This document shows, in pieces, positions 47,383 to 58,600 of a stretch of DNA of 64,000 nt (the stretch's first letter is position 1; each line of letters opens with the position of its first letter). A program made the position numbers and the translations under genes. The notes under the pieces were generated by a model. It was not told the origin of the DNA. It made no database searches and worked only from the letters and a program-made list of their open reading frames with translations. The stretch is from Pantoea alfalfae (GTDB taxonomy: Bacteria; Pseudomonadota; Gammaproteobacteria; Enterobacterales; Enterobacteriaceae), in NCBI RefSeq assembly GCF_019880205.1, contig NZ_CP082292.1:2790001-2854000 (forward strand). The letters run 5' to 3'.

Positions 47383-48410
47383 ATGACGTCAATTCCCATG
47401 CGCCCGACGGTCAGCCGTGGCGCATAACGGTGCTGCGTAATGCCAACGGCATGCTGGCGACCTTTATGGACTGGGGCGCAACCTGGCTTTCTGCCCGCGT
47501 CCCGATGCAGGATGGCACCGTGCGTGAAGCGCTGCTTGGCTGCGCCACGCCCTCTGACTACCTGCACCAGGATGCCTATCTGGGTGCCACGGTGGGCCGT
47601 TACGCCAACCGCATCGCCGGGGCAAAACTGAATAAACTGAACCGTCAGCTGGTGCCAAACCAGGGTGCCCATCAGCTGCATGGCGGGCCGGAGGGCTTCG
47701 ATAAACGCCGCTGGCAGATTGTCAGCCAGTCCGACAGCGAAGTGCACTACCGCATCGACTCGCCGGATGGCGACCAGGGCTATCCGGGCAATCTGATTGC
47801 CGACGTGCGCTATCAACTGGATGACCAGAACTGCCTGAACATCCGCTACGAAGCGCGCTGCGATCAGCCCTGCCCGGTCAATCTGACTAACCATGCCTAC
47901 TTTAACCTTGATGCGCATCATGGCGACGCACGCCAGCATCGCTTACAACTGCACGCCGACCAGTATCTGCCGGTCGACAGCGAAGGTATTCCGAATGCGC
48001 CGCTGAAAGCCGTTGCCGATACCAGCTTTGATTTCCGCAACGCCAAAGTCGTGGCGCAGGATTTCCTGGCAGACGATGACCAGCGCGCGGTGAAGGGCTA
48101 TGACCATGCGTTTCTGCTCAACAGCGCAGGCGACGATAGTCAGCCTGCGGCAGAACTCTGGTCGGAAGATGGCAGATTGCAGCTCAGCGTGACTACCTCG
48201 GCACCGGCACTGCAGTTCTATACCGGCAACTACCTGGCCGGCACCCGTGCCCGTGAGCAGGCGAGCTATAATGCATTTCAGGGCATTGCGCTGGAGAGTG
48301 AATTTTTACCGGATTCGCCCAATCATGCTGAGTGGCCTCAGCCTGATTGCTGGCTGCAGCCGGGAGATCGCTGGGAATCCGTGACGCGGTATCGCTTCAC
48401 GCCACGCTGA
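47376..48410 (+). CDS. galM: Aldose 1-epimerase (galactose mutarotase)
   Basis: Interconverts the alpha and beta anomers of galactose; 344 residues. [43 protein letters not shown] with the catalytic His, and the base Glu in [15 protein letters not shown] are present. Last gene of galTKM. Confidence 0.95.
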   Translation: MLNDVNSHAPDGQPWRITVLRNANGMLATFMDWGATWLSARVPMQDGTVREALLGCATPSDYLHQDAYLGATVGRYANRIAGAKLNKLNRQLVPNQGAHQLHGGPEGFDKRRWQIVSQSDSEVHYRIDSPDGDQGYPGNLIADVRYQLDDQNCLNIRYEARCDQPCPVNLTNHAYFNLDAHHGDARQHRLQLHADQYLPVDSEGIPNAPLKAVADTSFDFRNAKVVAQDFLADDDQRAVKGYDHAFLLNSAGDDSQPAAELWSEDGRLQLSVTTSAPALQFYTGNYLAGTRAREQASYNAFQGIALESEFLPDSPNHAEWPQPDCWLQPGDRWESVTRYRFTPR

Positions 48411-48561
48411 GCCTCCGGCTGAAAAACGCGCAGTGCGTCACACACAGGCTTACGCGCTGCCCGCTTTTCCGTTATGGTATGGCGCAATCAGCTCGTGTTT
48501 CATGCGGGCAGCAGCAGGTTTCCAATCTCACAGAAACATCACAGTATTAAGGAGTTAAGCT

Positions 48562-49314
48562 ATGGCTGTAACTAAGCTGGTTCTGGTGCGACACGGCGAA
48601 AGCCAGTGGAACAACGAAAACCGCTTTACCGGTTGGTATGATGTTGACCTTTCTGAGAAAGGTCGTGGCGAAGCCAAATCAGCAGGTCAGCTGCTGAAGA
48701 AAGAGGGCTTTGTTTTTGATTTCGCTTACACCTCCGTACTGAAGCGTGCGATTCACACGCTGTGGAATGTGCTGGATGAGCTGGATCAGGCCTGGCTGCC
48801 GGTTGAGAAAACCTGGCGTCTGAACGAGCGTCACTACGGTGCGCTGCAGGGTCTGGACAAAGCGGAAACGGCCGCCAAATATGGCGACGAGCAGGTTAAG
48901 CAGTGGCGTCGCGGCTTTGCCGTTACCCCGCCAGAGCTGGATCGTTCAGATGAGCGCTTCCCGGGCCATGACCCGCGTTACGCGAAACTGACTCCGGAGC
49001 AGCTGCCAACCACCGAAAGCCTGGCGCTGACCATCGACCGCGTTATCCCTTACTGGAATGACACCATTCTGCCGCGCATCAAAAGCGGTGAGAAAGTGAT
49101 TATTGCCGCACACGGCAACTCACTGCGTGCGCTGGTGAAATATCTGGATAACCTCGGCGAAGATGAAATCCTCGAGCTGAATATCCCTACCGGCGTTCCG
49201 CTGGTGTATGAGTTCGATGAAAACTTCAAACCGCTGAAACGCTACTACCTGGGCGACCAGGACGAGATTGCTGCGAAAGCCGCAGCCGTTGCGAATCAGG
49301 GTAAAGCGAAGTAA
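48562..49314 (+). CDS. gpmA: 2,3-bisphosphoglycerate-dependent phosphoglycerate mutase
   Basis: A glycolytic mutase of 250 residues. [20 protein letters not shown] contains the phosphorylated His, with [12 protein letters not shown] and [16 protein letters not shown] completing the active site. AAGGAG lies 7 nt upstream of the ATG. A strong terminator follows. Confidence 0.98.
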   Translation: MAVTKLVLVRHGESQWNNENRFTGWYDVDLSEKGRGEAKSAGQLLKKEGFVFDFAYTSVLKRAIHTLWNVLDELDQAWLPVEKTWRLNERHYGALQGLDKAETAAKYGDEQVKQWRRGFAVTPPELDRSDERFPGHDPRYAKLTPEQLPTTESLALTIDRVIPYWNDTILPRIKSGEKVIIAAHGNSLRALVKYLDNLGEDEILELNIPTGVPLVYEFDENFKPLKRYYLGDQDEIAAKAAAVANQGKAK

Positions 49315-49331
49315 TTTTTCGCTGAAAAGGC

Positions 49332-49361
49332 AAAAAGGCCAGACGAAAGTCTGGCCTTTTT
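49332..49361 (+). terminator. Rho-independent terminator of gpmA
   Basis: AAAAAGGCCAGAC and GTCTGGCCTTTTTT form a long stem with loop GAAA and a T-tract, 18 nt after the stop. Its A/T flanks would also work in reverse. Confidence 0.92.
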
Positions 49362-49490
49362 TATTGGGCTGCGCCCGACAATGCTGCGCGTCATGTTTAA
49401 CTGCCAGAGTAAAATCCTGGATGTGAGTACGTACCAGACTAATCACATATTCAAATCCGTCTAAGTCTGGCAGCAATAAACTAGCTCGAC

Positions 49491-49600
49491 GCGCAGGGAA
49501 CAGAGTCAGAAGAGGAAAGCGTCCCGCGCCAGGGATGGCGCGGGCAGAGCGACCAGGGACTGGCTTGAGCGTCTTTCCGATCTGACCGTGTTCCCTGAGC
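49491..49600. repeat. Palindromic intergenic repeat, copy B
   Basis: The ends GCGCAGGGAACAGAGTCAGA (49491-49510) and TCTGACCGTGTTCCCTGAGC (49581-49600) are inverted repeats (17 of 20 match). Inside, GAGGAAAGCGTCCCGC and GCGTCTTTCCGA repeat the family cores, and CCCGCGCC-N5-GGCGCGGG makes a strong central hairpin. It lies in the 343-bp interval between gpmA and aroG, which otherwise holds only the gpmA terminator. A 5' flank CTGGCAGCAA-TAAACTAGCT is shared in weaker form with copy A. Confidence 0.85.
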
Positions 49601-49657
49601 AGGCTCACTCTCCACAGAGAATCCGGCCAGACTTTGTTAATGAGTCTGAATAACCAA

Positions 49658-50710
49658 TCAGCCGCGGCGCTGTTTAACCGCTGCCGCCAGCTGACGCAGC
49701 ACCTTGTCCGTATCTTCCCAGCCGATACAGGCGTCGGTGACACTTTTGCCATAGACCAGCGGCTCGCCGCTCTCCAGACTCTGGTTGCCTTCCACCAGAT
49801 GACTCTCAATCATCACACCGACAATCGCCTGCTCACCGTTAATCAGCTGCTGTGAGACATCGTCTGCTACGATCATCTGACGCTGGAACTGCTTGCTGCT
49901 GTTGGCGTGGCTGAAATCGATCATCACCTGCTGTGGCAGACCCGCTTTTGCCAGGCCCTCTTTGACCTCTGCAACATGCTGCGCACTGTAGTTCGGCTCT
50001 TTGCCGCCGCGCAGAATGATGTGGCAGTCATCGTTGCCGCTGGTTTCCACAATGGCGGAGTGACCATACTTTGTCACTGACAGAAAACAGTGTGGCGATC
50101 CCGCTGCGTTAATCGCATCAATCGCGACCTTGATGGTGCCATCGGTGCCGTTTTTAAAGCCAACCGGGCAGGAAAGACCGGATGCCAGCTCGCGGTGTAC
50201 CTGAGATTCCGTGGTGCGCGCACCAATCGCGCCCCAGCTCATCAGGTCAGCCACATACTGCGGGGTAATCATATCCAGAAACTCGCCCGCTGCCGGTAAG
50301 CCGCTGTCGTTGATCTCCAGCAGCAGCTTACGCGCCAGACGCAGACCGTCGTTAAGCTGGTAGCTGTTATCCATGTAGGGGTCGTTAATCAGCCCTTTCC
50401 AACCCACCGTGGTGCGCGGCTTTTCAAAATAGACCCGCATGACCACTTCCAGCTCGCCTTTCAGCTCATCACGCAACGCCAGCAGGCGGCCTGCATACTC
50501 TTTCGCCGCTTCGGTGTCATGAATTGAACAGGGTCCAATCACCACCAGCAGACGATCGTCCTTGCCCTGCAGGATCTGATGAATCGCCTGACGGGCCTGT
50601 GAAACGGTCTGCGCAGCACGATCGGTCGCCGGGAATTTTTCGAGCAGCGCAACAGGAGGTAACAGCTCTTTAATCTCTTTGATGCGTAAATCATCGTTCT
50701 GGTAATTCAT
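49658..50710 (-). CDS. aroG: DAHP synthase, phenylalanine-sensitive type
   Basis: 3-deoxy-D-arabino-heptulosonate-7-phosphate synthase, the first step of aromatic amino-acid synthesis; 350 residues, the same as E. coli AroG. MNYQNDDLRIKEIKELLPPV at the N-terminus, the GPCSIHD motif, FEKPRTTVGWKGLINDP, GARTTESQVHRELASGL and IDFSHANS are present. Assignment to the Phe-sensitive isozyme rests on the N-terminus and on the gpmA-aroG-ybgS neighbourhood. Confidence 0.95.
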   Translation of the reverse strand: MNYQNDDLRIKEIKELLPPVALLEKFPATDRAAQTVSQARQAIHQILQGKDDRLLVVIGPCSIHDTEAAKEYAGRLLALRDELKGELEVVMRVYFEKPRTTVGWKGLINDPYMDNSYQLNDGLRLARKLLLEINDSGLPAAGEFLDMITPQYVADLMSWGAIGARTTESQVHRELASGLSCPVGFKNGTDGTIKVAIDAINAAGSPHCFLSVTKYGHSAIVETSGNDDCHIILRGGKEPNYSAQHVAEVKEGLAKAGLPQQVMIDFSHANSSKQFQRQMIVADDVSQQLINGEQAIVGVMIESHLVEGNQSLESGEPLVYGKSVTDACIGWEDTDKVLRQLAAAVKQRRG

Positions 50711-50997
50711 ACTGATTCCATATTATTTCTTGCCCGACGCCCGCCGGACACATCCTGCCCAATGTAGCCCGAAGCGCCAGGGGTGTAAATTCCTGCTGCG
50801 GGTTAAATGTGCGGGTCATATTTGCATTAATCAGCTTAGCGACTAGACTTTTTAATGGTAAGCACTGAGGAAAGTCCCGCTTACCTTATTTAATTACCCT
50901 GTTTAAGCCAACTGGCGAATTTTATTTCGTCAGGAATTTTTTTACCCGAAATTGCACCTCTGGGCTTAAAGCCTCTTCATTTATTAACGGGAGCATA

Positions 50998-51366
50998 ATG
51001 ATGAAAAAGTTTGCCTTAATCTTTTTGACAGCAGCAATGACACTGAGCAGCGGCGCGGTACTGGCTGCAGACAGCAGCAGCAATAACGGTACAGCGAATC
51101 AGGCAGCCAGTGCAGGTGCAGCGGCGGGTGGAGCAAAAGAGAATCTGCCACCAAATAATGTTGATAACAGCAAAATTAATAACACTGGCACCGACACAAA
51201 TCCTGCAACGTCTGGCAGCACCACCAGCCATGGTAATATGTCTGCTAACGAAATGGACCAGAACGCCCAGTGTAAAGATGGCAAATGTCCGAACATCAAT
51301 AAAAAAGTTCAGACTAAAGTGGGCGGCGGTGACGTAGATACCAAAACCGACGGCACCACCCAGTAA
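50998..51366 (+). CDS. ybgS: Small periplasmic protein YbgS
   Basis: A 122-residue secreted protein of unknown function, the homologue of E. coli YbgS. Signal peptide with cleavage at AVLA-AD; Asn/Ser/Thr/Gly-rich middle; conserved NNVDN, and a C-terminal block CKDGKCPNINKKVQ plus DVDTKTDGTTQ. The two cysteines in CKDGKC may form a disulfide. Two adjacent ATGs (50998 and 51001) follow CGGGAG; either could start. Confidence 0.9.
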   Translation: MMKKFALIFLTAAMTLSSGAVLAADSSSNNGTANQAASAGAAAGGAKENLPPNNVDNSKINNTGTDTNPATSGSTTSHGNMSANEMDQNAQCKDGKCPNINKKVQTKVGGGDVDTKTDGTTQ

Positions 51367-51374
51367 TTCTGTTT

Positions 51375-51407
51375 AAAACCAGGAGAGCTGACGTTCTCCT
51401 GGTTTTT
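51375..51407 (+). terminator. Rho-independent terminator of ybgS
   Basis: AAAACCAGGAGA and TCTCCTGGTTTTT form a 12-bp stem with an 8-nt loop and a T-tract, 8 nt after the ybgS stop. Confidence 0.92.
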
Positions 51408-51466
51408 CTCCCCTCTGCCCCACTCTTCCGCTATGCTAATCCTGTGAAATTTACAGGAAATCCTTC

Positions 51467-52048
51467 ATGGCCGTTTTGCTTCTGATTGACGATCATCCGC
51501 TGGTTGAAGTGGCACTGGAAGCTGCCCTGAGCCAGTCACCCATACCTATTAAACTCCTCTCTGCCATCAGTGAAAAAGCCGCCCGCCCCTTACTTCAGGA
51601 GCCACTGGACATTATCGTGCTGGATATCGGCCTGCCGGACAGTGATGGCCTGGAGTTTCTTCGTCGTCTGAAGATCCATCGGCCTGATTGCCCGGTGCTC
51701 ATCTACTCTGCTCAGCAGACCCGCCACTATGTGCGTCGCGCCCAGGCGCTGGGTGCGGCCGGTTACGTGGTAAAGAGTCAGCGCATGACGCAATTACTCA
51801 GCGCCATCCTGGCGGTGCTGGGCGGTCAGACGGCCTTTCCGGTGATGGATGATGAGCCTGAGCTGCCCCTGACCCAGAAGGAGCGTCAGATTCTGGCACT
51901 GCTGGCCAGTGGACTATCCAATCTGCAAATCGCGGCTCAGTTGCACATCAGTAACAAAACGGTCAGTACTCATAAAAAGAACATTCTGGAAAAAACCGGA
52001 GCCCGCTCAGTAGTGGAACTGGCTGACCTGTGGAAAGCCCAGCAGTGA
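51467..52048 (+). CDS. NarL/EvgA-type response regulator
   Basis: A 193-residue response regulator. The receiver domain has the acidic pair Asp8-Asp9, phospho-acceptor Asp53 in IIVLDIGLPDSDG, and Lys in YVVKSQ. A LuxR-type HTH occupies about residues 130-190 (LTQKERQILALLASGLSNLQ, then ISNKTVSTHKKNIL). It overlaps the following sensor kinase by 4 nt (GTGA). The pair resembles EvgA/BvgA partners of unorthodox kinases. Target genes are not evident; ybgS and zitB are neighbours, but both are present without this pair in E. coli. SD AGGAAAT is about 9 nt upstream. Confidence 0.9.
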   Translation: MAVLLLIDDHPLVEVALEAALSQSPIPIKLLSAISEKAARPLLQEPLDIIVLDIGLPDSDGLEFLRRLKIHRPDCPVLIYSAQQTRHYVRRAQALGAAGYVVKSQRMTQLLSAILAVLGGQTAFPVMDDEPELPLTQKERQILALLASGLSNLQIAAQLHISNKTVSTHKKNILEKTGARSVVELADLWKAQQ

Positions 52049-55000
52049 GGGTTATTCTGCTGATCCTGCTGTTCTGGTGCGGCACCGGGCTGGCTGAGGT
52101 GCGTCCGGTGAGCAGCGTGAATCTGCCGATGATGCTGCCGGTGACGCACGCGGAAACGATGCAGGGCAGGATCCTGCGCGTCGGCCTGCTGGAAGAGAAC
52201 CACGCGCCCTGGGCAATGCGCATCGGCAATGACCTCTATGGCATCAATGCCGACTATCTTTCCGCGCTGCGACAGCTGACCGGTGCGCAGTTCACGCTTA
52301 ACCTCTACAGCGATCAACCACATCTGATGCAGGCGCTGACCAGCGGCCAGATCGATTTTGCGCTGGGCATGTGGAGCGACCCACTGCCACCCGGCACCCT
52401 GAGCAGCGAAAACTGGTTCAGCAGTCCGCTGCGGGTTTACCGCAATCAGCAAAACCAGCGTGCCGTGATGTTTAACAGCCAGAATGCCTCGCTTGCTATC
52501 AGTGACAGCACGCTGGCACAGCTGCCATCTGCGCTGGCGGCCCGTCACAGCTGGCAACGCTACAGCAGCGACCTGCAGGCGCTCTATACCCTGCTTAATC
52601 AGCAAAATGACTATGTGGTGGCAGATGAGACCAGCGCCGGTTTTCTGCTGAGCCAGCTGCAACAGGGCCAGATTTATCAGATCGCCTCCCATATTGAGGC
52701 CGGCCAGCTCAACCTGCGCGCGGTGGCGCGCGATCCCCAGCTTATCAGCTGGATAAATCAGAGCCTGCGTCAGTTGCCTGCAGAACTGATGAACACGCTG
52801 CAGGCACGCTGGAGCAGTACGCTGCCGCGCTATCAGGACACCCAGACTCTGATGCTCAGCCCCGCTGAGCGCGCCTGGATTGCCGATCATCCGCGTATTA
52901 CCTATACCGCCGAACCGGACAACTATCCCTGGAGTTATCGCGATGCCAGCGGAACTGCCCGAGGCTATGGCGTGGATTTGCTGAAAGCGATTGCGCAGAG
53001 CACCGGATTAGCGTTTGAGCCGGTGTGGGTCAGTAATCCCCGTCAGGCCAGCACGCTGATTCAGCAAAAGCAGGCAATGCTGCAGCTGATGCAGCCGCTG
53101 AATGGCGATGCGATGCAGAGCACGTCGCTGCCGGTGTGGCGTGCGCTGTGGGGCATTTATAGCGTCCAGTCCGATACGCTGGCTCACTGGCGCGACCTGC
53201 AGGGCAAGCGGATCGGCGTGTTGCAGGATGACCTGGCGCTGCGTCTGCTGCCTGCGGATCTCAAGCCACAGCCGTTTGCCGATCGTAATAGTCTCTATGA
53301 CGCGCTGGCAAAGGGGCAGATCGATGTGCTGGTCGATAACGTACTCTCCGCCCGCTGGCGCATCGCCAGCCGGGATGATGCCCGTATTCATCTCGCCTTT
53401 GCCGCCAGCGATATCGCCTGGCCGATCGCGCTGGGCGTCACGCCTGGCCAGCCGGTGCTGCGCACCCTGCTGGATCGCGCGCTGCAGCAGATCCCGGCTG
53501 ACACACAGAGCCAGATGCGCGACAGCTGGTCAACCCCGCCGCAGCCCGGCAGCGTGATAGCGATGCGTTCGCTGCCGATGATGGTGCTGGCGGTGGCAGG
53601 TGCGGCCATTGTGCTGCTGCTGTTGCTGCTGGCGCGCCGCTACTGGCAACAGCGCCGGGAACGTCAGCAGCGTGAACAGGCGGAACATGCCAATGCAATG
53701 AAAAGCCAGTTTCTGGCGACCGTCAGTCATGAGCTGCGTACCCCAATGCAGGCGATCCTGGGTCTGCTGGAGCTGGAGAAGCAGCAGCACAGCAGCCAGA
53801 ACCTTTCGCTACTGCACAGCAGCGCACAATCGCTGCTGACTCTGCTGAATGACCTGCAGGATCATGCACGCATCGAGAGCAACAGTTTTACCCTGGCACC
53901 TCGCCCGCTGGCGCTGGCGCAGTGGCTCGATCAACAGCAGCATTTTTATCATCCGTTGATGCGCGCTGACGGCCCACGTCTGATCGTCGAGGCGCTGACG
54001 CCGCTGCCTGGCACCGTATTGATTGATGCCGACCGCCTTCAGCAGGTTGTAAACAACCTGATGACCAATGCGCTAAAATTCACCCGCCACGGCGCGATTC
54101 GCCTGACGCTGGCCGCACAGCAACAACAGTTGATTCTGACAGTGAGCGACAGCGGCAGCGGTATTCCGCCAGAGGAGCAGCAGAAGCTGTTTGATCCCTG
54201 GTATCAGGCGCCGTCCGGTAAATCGGTTTCGGTGCAGGGCAGCGGCCTGGGGCTGTTTATCTGCCGGGAAATGGTGCTGCGGATGGGCGGCGACATCCGG
54301 CTCGCCTCTGAACCTGGGCACGGTACTCAGGTCACCGTGACGCTGCCGCTGCAGATCTGTGCACCGGTAAACCACGCAGACGACACGACCCTGCCCGGCT
54401 TTCCACAGCTTAGGGTGGCGATTGTCGATGACCATCCAGCCAATCTGCTGGTGATGCAGCAGCAGCTGGCGCGCTTTGCAATTCAGGCTGACATCTTCGA
54501 ACAGGGACGCGCACTGCTGCAGGCCGACGCAAAGCAGCCTTATGATCTATTGTTTATCGACCAGATGATGCCGCGCCCTGACGGTACGCTGTTGTTGCGC
54601 ATATTGCGTCGTCGTGACCGCCAGCGCAGACGTCAGGCGATGCGGGTGCTCTGCTCGGCTGACGCGCAGCTGCTGTCGCAGTCACCTGAGGCGGGCGAGC
54701 GTGTGCTGATTAAACCGGTGCAGTTAGCCGATCTCAGCGCGCTGCTGGCAGAGTGGCAGCAGGAGTGGCAGGACGATCCGCTGGCGACACTGGATGACAA
54801 CCTGTGGCAGCTGGCGCAGCAGAATGACAAATTCCTCAGCCGTCTGAGCCAGACGTTGCACAGTACGGTGACACAGGACCTGGCTGTGATGCGTGAGGCA
54901 CACGAACGCGCAGACTGGACGCAGTTCGCCGAAGCAGCACACCGGATGAAAGGAAGCTGCTTGCTGGCAGGGCTGGAGCATGGCGCGCAACTCAGCCAGC

Positions 55001-55119
55001 AGCTGACGGAGCAGGTTAAACAGCATCAGGACACGTCTGAGACGTGGCAATTACTGATATTATTCGCAAACAGGTTACTGAAAAAACTGGAATCTTATGG
55101 CACATACCCACACTCATAG
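52045..55119 (+). CDS. Unorthodox BvgS/EvgS-like sensor histidine kinase with two periplasmic solute-binding domains
   Basis: A 1024-residue hybrid kinase. A signal peptide ([13 protein letters not shown]) is followed by two tandem SBP_bac_3 (Venus-flytrap) domains, about 45-260 and 285-495, then one membrane helix (about 508-530). HisKA has [14 protein letters not shown] (His562); the HATPase has [24 protein letters not shown] and GSGLGLFI. The receiver has VDDHPAN and [11 protein letters not shown] (Asp839); the C-terminal HPt has [11 protein letters not shown] (His966). All four phosphorelay residues are thus present together with the partner regulator. Unlike EvgS/BvgS there is no space for a PAS domain between membrane and HisKA. 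GTG at 52045 gives a clean signal peptide; an in-frame GTG at 52030 is an alternative. The 3' end overlaps zitB by 23 nt. Confidence 0.92.
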   Translation: MRVILLILLFWCGTGLAEVRPVSSVNLPMMLPVTHAETMQGRILRVGLLEENHAPWAMRIGNDLYGINADYLSALRQLTGAQFTLNLYSDQPHLMQALTSGQIDFALGMWSDPLPPGTLSSENWFSSPLRVYRNQQNQRAVMFNSQNASLAISDSTLAQLPSALAARHSWQRYSSDLQALYTLLNQQNDYVVADETSAGFLLSQLQQGQIYQIASHIEAGQLNLRAVARDPQLISWINQSLRQLPAELMNTLQARWSSTLPRYQDTQTLMLSPAERAWIADHPRITYTAEPDNYPWSYRDASGTARGYGVDLLKAIAQSTGLAFEPVWVSNPRQASTLIQQKQAMLQLMQPLNGDAMQSTSLPVWRALWGIYSVQSDTLAHWRDLQGKRIGVLQDDLALRLLPADLKPQPFADRNSLYDALAKGQIDVLVDNVLSARWRIASRDDARIHLAFAASDIAWPIALGVTPGQPVLRTLLDRALQQIPADTQSQMRDSWSTPPQPGSVIAMRSLPMMVLAVAGAAIVLLLLLLARRYWQQRRERQQREQAEHANAMKSQFLATVSHELRTPMQAILGLLELEKQQHSSQNLSLLHSSAQSLLTLLNDLQDHARIESNSFTLAPRPLALAQWLDQQQHFYHPLMRADGPRLIVEALTPLPGTVLIDADRLQQVVNNLMTNALKFTRHGAIRLTLAAQQQQLILTVSDSGSGIPPEEQQKLFDPWYQAPSGKSVSVQGSGLGLFICREMVLRMGGDIRLASEPGHGTQVTVTLPLQICAPVNHADDTTLPGFPQLRVAIVDDHPANLLVMQQQLARFAIQADIFEQGRALLQADAKQPYDLLFIDQMMPRPDGTLLLRILRRRDRQRRRQAMRVLCSADAQLLSQSPEAGERVLIKPVQLADLSALLAEWQQEWQDDPLATLDDNLWQLAQQNDKFLSRLSQTLHSTVTQDLAVMREAHERADWTQFAEAAHRMKGSCLLAGLEHGAQLSQQLTEQVKQHQDTSETWQLLILFANRLLKKLESYGTYPHS

Positions 55120-56086
55120 CGGGCAGGATAGTAATCGCACGCGTCTGGCGGCCGCCTTCGGGGTGACAGTCGTCTTCATGGTTGCTGAAGTCATTGGCGG
55201 CTGGCTCTCAGGTTCACTGGCGCTGCTGGCGGACGCCGGGCATATGCTGACCGACGCCGCCGCTCTGCTGATGGCCTTGCTGGCGGTCCATTTCTCACGC
55301 CGTAAACCTAATGCACGCCACACCTTTGGCCTGCTGCGTCTGACCACGGTAGCGGCATTTGTTAACGCGATTGCGCTGCTGGGCATTACCGTGCTTATCG
55401 TCTGGGAGGCAGTGCGTCGCTTTGCCGACCCGCAGCCGGTGACGGGCGGATTGATGCTGGGGATCGCGATTGGCGGCCTGCTGGCCAATATTCTGTCATT
55501 CTGGCTGCTGCATCACGGCAGTGGAGAAAAGAACCTCAACGTGCGGGCTGCCGCGCTGCATGTCATGGGTGACCTGCTGGGTTCGGTGGGCGCGATTGTG
55601 GCGGCGGTGATTATTCTGCTGACCGGCTGGACGCCTATCGACCCGATTCTGTCACTGCTGGTCTCCCTGCTGGTGCTGCGCAGCGCCTGGGCGCTGCTGC
55701 GTGAAAGTCTGCAGGAGTTACTGGAAGGGACACCGCATTCGCTGGATGTGAACCGGCTGATACGGGATCTGACGCTGAACATCGCCGAAGTGCGCAATGT
55801 TCACCATGTGCATCTGTGGCAGGTCGGCGAAAAGCCGCTGCTGACGCTGCATGCGCAGGTGATCCCGCCTTACGATCACGATGCGCTGCTGCATCGTATC
55901 CACGACTATCTGCGCCAGCACTATCAGATTGCGCATGCGACCGTGCAGATGGAGTATCAGCCCTGTGCCGGTGCCGAGTGTGAACTCGGCTTAAGCAGCG
56001 CTGCTGCCTCCGGCCATGATCACAGTCATTCTCACGACCCTGATCATGACCACGCTCACGCTAAAGGCGAAGCCCACACTCACTGA
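55097..56086 (+). CDS. zitB: Zinc efflux transporter ZitB (cation diffusion facilitator)
   Basis: A 329-residue CDF antiporter exporting Zn2+. Six membrane helices with the metal-site residues [20 protein letters not shown] and [16 protein letters not shown]. The N-terminus (AHTHTHSG) and the C-terminus ([16 protein letters not shown]) are His-rich. Its start lies inside the end of the kinase gene, suggesting co-transcription with the two-component pair. It overlaps the convergent pnuC by 7 nt. Confidence 0.95.
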   Translation: MAHTHTHSGQDSNRTRLAAAFGVTVVFMVAEVIGGWLSGSLALLADAGHMLTDAAALLMALLAVHFSRRKPNARHTFGLLRLTTVAAFVNAIALLGITVLIVWEAVRRFADPQPVTGGLMLGIAIGGLLANILSFWLLHHGSGEKNLNVRAAALHVMGDLLGSVGAIVAAVIILLTGWTPIDPILSLLVSLLVLRSAWALLRESLQELLEGTPHSLDVNRLIRDLTLNIAEVRNVHHVHLWQVGEKPLLTLHAQVIPPYDHDALLHRIHDYLRQHYQIAHATVQMEYQPCAGAECELGLSSAAASGHDHSHSHDPDHDHAHAKGEAHTH

Positions 56087-56802
56087 GCCGAGAGCGCGCG
56101 GGAACCCTGTTGCCGCGCGCTGCGGATCCACATACGCGATCCGTTCAGCGCAATCAGCGTCAGAATCACATACTCCAGCGACATCGCATACACGCCCTGA
56201 CGGGCGAAAATCATCACGCTAATCACGTTGATGATGACCCACAGCAGCCAGTTCTCAACATATTTGCGTGTCATCAGCACCATCGCCGCAATCGACAACA
56301 CCATCAGGCAGGAATCCCAGAACGGGAAAGCATCCGGCTGCAACGCGGGCATCGCTACCGACAGGCCAAGACCGTTCATCAGCGTCACCGCTGTACGGGT
56401 TAACAGCGCAAACACCGGATCGATATAGAGGGTCATCAGCGCAATGGCGATCACACAACCCGCCGCCCAGGCCAGCGCTTTGGGCAGTGGCAGCCAGCGG
56501 ATTTTCAGCTCGACCTGATGATCGGCGGTCTGACGGCTCCAGGCGTACCAGCCATAGATATTGGCGGCAAAGAAGAAGAGCTGCAGCAGGAGGCTGGCAT
56601 AGAGCTGGATCTGAAAGAAGATCACCGCAAACAGCGTCACGTTGATCAAACCGAACGGATAGTTGATGATTTTTTCCAGGCTGGCAAACCAGATACAGAG
56701 TAAGCCCGCCAGCGTGCCGATGGCCTCAATCCATGAGAGATCGTAGCCCCCGGCACCCAGAGGAATATGAACCAGAATATTATGTGTGCTGAAGAAATCC
56801 AT
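56080..56802 (-). CDS. pnuC: Nicotinamide riboside transporter PnuC
   Basis: An inner-membrane facilitator for nicotinamide riboside, 240 residues with seven helices. [20 protein letters not shown] at the start, [31 protein letters not shown] and [13 protein letters not shown] match E. coli PnuC. The ATG at 56802 is chosen by homology. It follows nadA in one operon (23-nt gap). Confidence 0.96.
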   Translation of the reverse strand: MDFFSTHNILVHIPLGAGGYDLSWIEAIGTLAGLLCIWFASLEKIINYPFGLINVTLFAVIFFQIQLYASLLLQLFFFAANIYGWYAWSRQTADHQVELKIRWLPLPKALAWAAGCVIAIALMTLYIDPVFALLTRTAVTLMNGLGLSVAMPALQPDAFPFWDSCLMVLSIAAMVLMTRKYVENWLLWVIINVISVMIFARQGVYAMSLEYVILTLIALNGSRMWIRSARQQGSRALSAQ

Positions 56803-56825
56803 GCTGAGCACCTGTCCGGGAACGC

Positions 56826-57887
56826 TTAGGCGTTGCCCTTCACGTTGAGTTTAAGTTCCGCTGCAAAGGATAGCATGCGATTAAGCGGCAGTAACGCCGC
56901 CTCACGCAGCGCCTCATCCACGTGAATCTCATGTTCCGCCCCGCCCGTCTCCAGCGCCTCTGCGATGGCTTTGAGGCCGTTCATTGCCATCCATGGACAG
57001 TGAGCACAACTGCGGCAGGTTGCGCCCTCACCCGCGGTCGGCGCTTCCAGCAGCTCTTTGTCCGGTACTGCCTGCTGCATCTTGTAGAAGATGCCGCGAT
57101 CGGTGGCGACAATCATCTGCGGATGTGGCAGGGATTTCGCCGCCTGAATCAGCTGGCTGGTCGAGCCGACCGCGTCCGCCAGATCGACAATGGCCTGCGG
57201 CGACTCCGGGTGCACCAGCACCGCTGCGTCGGGATAGAGCGCTTTCATACGCTGCAGCGCCTGGGTTTTAAACTCGTCATGCACAATGCAGGCACCCTGC
57301 CAGCAGAGCACATCCGCCCCCGATTTATGGGTGACGTAGCGGCCAAGATGACGATCCGGTGCCCAGATGATCTTTTCGCCCAGGCTGTCGAGATGCTCAA
57401 TCAGCTCAACCGCAATGCTGGACGTCACTACCCAGTCGGCCCGCGCTTTGACAGCCGCTGAGGTATTGGCATAGACCACGACGGTGCGATCGGGATGGGC
57501 ATCACAGAAGGCGTTAAACTCTTCGATTGGACAGCCCAGGTCCAGGGAGCACTCCGCCTGCAGCGTCGGCATCAGCACGGTTTTTTCGGGACTGAGGATT
57601 TTGGCGGTTTCGCCCATAAAGCGTACGCCTGCCACCAGCAGTGTGGTGGCAGAATGGTGGCTGCCAAAGCGCGCCATCTCCAGCGAGTCAGAGACGCAGC
57701 CGCCGGTCTCTTCCGCCAGCGCCTGAATTTCCGGATCGGTATAGTAGTGCGCCACCATCACCGCGTTACGCGCCTTCAGCAGCGCTTTGATTTTCTCACG
57801 GTAAAACGCCTTCTCGTCGTCACTCAGACGAGCAGGTTTAGGTGGAAAAGGGTAAACGGCGCTTTCAGGATCGAACATCACACTCAT
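56826..57887 (-). CDS. nadA: Quinolinate synthase
   Basis: A 4Fe-4S enzyme condensing iminoaspartate and dihydroxyacetone phosphate to quinolinate in NAD synthesis; 353 residues. The three cluster cysteines lie in [22 protein letters not shown] and the [13 protein letters not shown] segment. First gene of nadA-pnuC, behind a NadR-like box. Confidence 0.97.
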   Translation of the reverse strand: MSVMFDPESAVYPFPPKPARLSDDEKAFYREKIKALLKARNAVMVAHYYTDPEIQALAEETGGCVSDSLEMARFGSHHSATTLLVAGVRFMGETAKILSPEKTVLMPTLQAECSLDLGCPIEEFNAFCDAHPDRTVVVYANTSAAVKARADWVVTSSIAVELIEHLDSLGEKIIWAPDRHLGRYVTHKSGADVLCWQGACIVHDEFKTQALQRMKALYPDAAVLVHPESPQAIVDLADAVGSTSQLIQAAKSLPHPQMIVATDRGIFYKMQQAVPDKELLEAPTAGEGATCRSCAHCPWMAMNGLKAIAEALETGGAEHEIHVDEALREAALLPLNRMLSFAAELKLNVKGNA

Positions 57888-57960
57888 GACACAGCTCTCG
57901 TTTTATCTAATTAACGAAAATCGCCTGATAAGGCGAATAATGGCGATGAATCCGCCGTCG

Positions 57961-57978
57961 TGTTTTATATGCTAAACA
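57961..57978 (-). promoter_or_regulatory. NadR-type operator upstream of nadA
   Basis: TGTTTT-ATATGC-TAAACA matches the NadR box TGTTTA-N6-TAAACA with one mismatch, 73 nt upstream of the nadA start. NadR would repress nadA-pnuC when NAD is plentiful. Confidence 0.8.
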
Positions 57979-58013
57979 CGATAACGGAAAAGTCAGACTG
58001 TGTCGTGGGATTT

Positions 58014-58547
58014 TTAGTCCGCCTGTATCACTAACTGGACCGGCTCTGGAGCCGCTTTGTCGGGAAGCGACTGCGGCGCTTCCAGCGCCAGCAGGAAAGC
58101 TTTGATATCCAGCCCGCCTGCAAAGCCGGTCAGCTTGCCGTTGGCACCGATCACGCGGTGGCATGGCGCAACAATGGAGAGTGGATTACGGCCATTGGCC
58201 GCGCCGACCGCCCGTACTGCCAGCGGATGGCCGATCTCTCTGGCAATCTGGCTGTAGCTGCGCGTTTCACCAAACGGAATCGCCACCAGCGCTTGCCAGA
58301 CTTTTTTCTGAAACTCGGTACCAACAAAATCGAGCGGCAGCTCAAAGCAGCGACGCGCACCGGTAAAGTACTCGCTGAGCTGACGCTCAGTTTCAAGCAG
58401 GATGGGATGATCGTCATCGCGCGTCTGGGGCAAAAATCGGGTGCGCTTCGGATCATCATTTTCCCACAAGATGCCCGCCAGGCCACTGTCGCTGGCGACC
58501 AGTTTCAGCTCGCCTACCGGGGTAACTATCGGTTTGAAGTAGTACAT
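58014..58547 (-). CDS. ogt: Methylated-DNA-[protein]-cysteine S-methyltransferase
   Basis: A suicide repair protein removing alkyl groups from O6-alkylguanine; 177 residues (E. coli Ogt 171). The acceptor site is PCHRVIG, with the helix-turn-helix SYSQIAREIGHPLAVRAVG and NGRNPLSI around it. It is divergent from the Ada-AlkA fusion gene, so the two form an alkylation-repair pair. It could also be called an Ada-C-type transferase. Confidence 0.94.
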   Translation of the reverse strand: MYYFKPIVTPVGELKLVASDSGLAGILWENDDPKRTRFLPQTRDDDHPILLETERQLSEYFTGARRCFELPLDFVGTEFQKKVWQALVAIPFGETRSYSQIAREIGHPLAVRAVGAANGRNPLSIVAPCHRVIGANGKLTGFAGGLDIKAFLLALEAPQSLPDKAAPEPVQLVIQAD

Positions 58548-58600
58548 AGTGATTCTCCCGTCACGGTTTCATCGCCTATTATCGCACTTTTCATCAGCCT

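Noticed and set aside
50760..50850. Possible TyrR box upstream of aroG (TGTAAA near 50787)
   Set aside because: Only one half-site is clear and the second half does not match TTTACA at the right spacing, so it was not listed.
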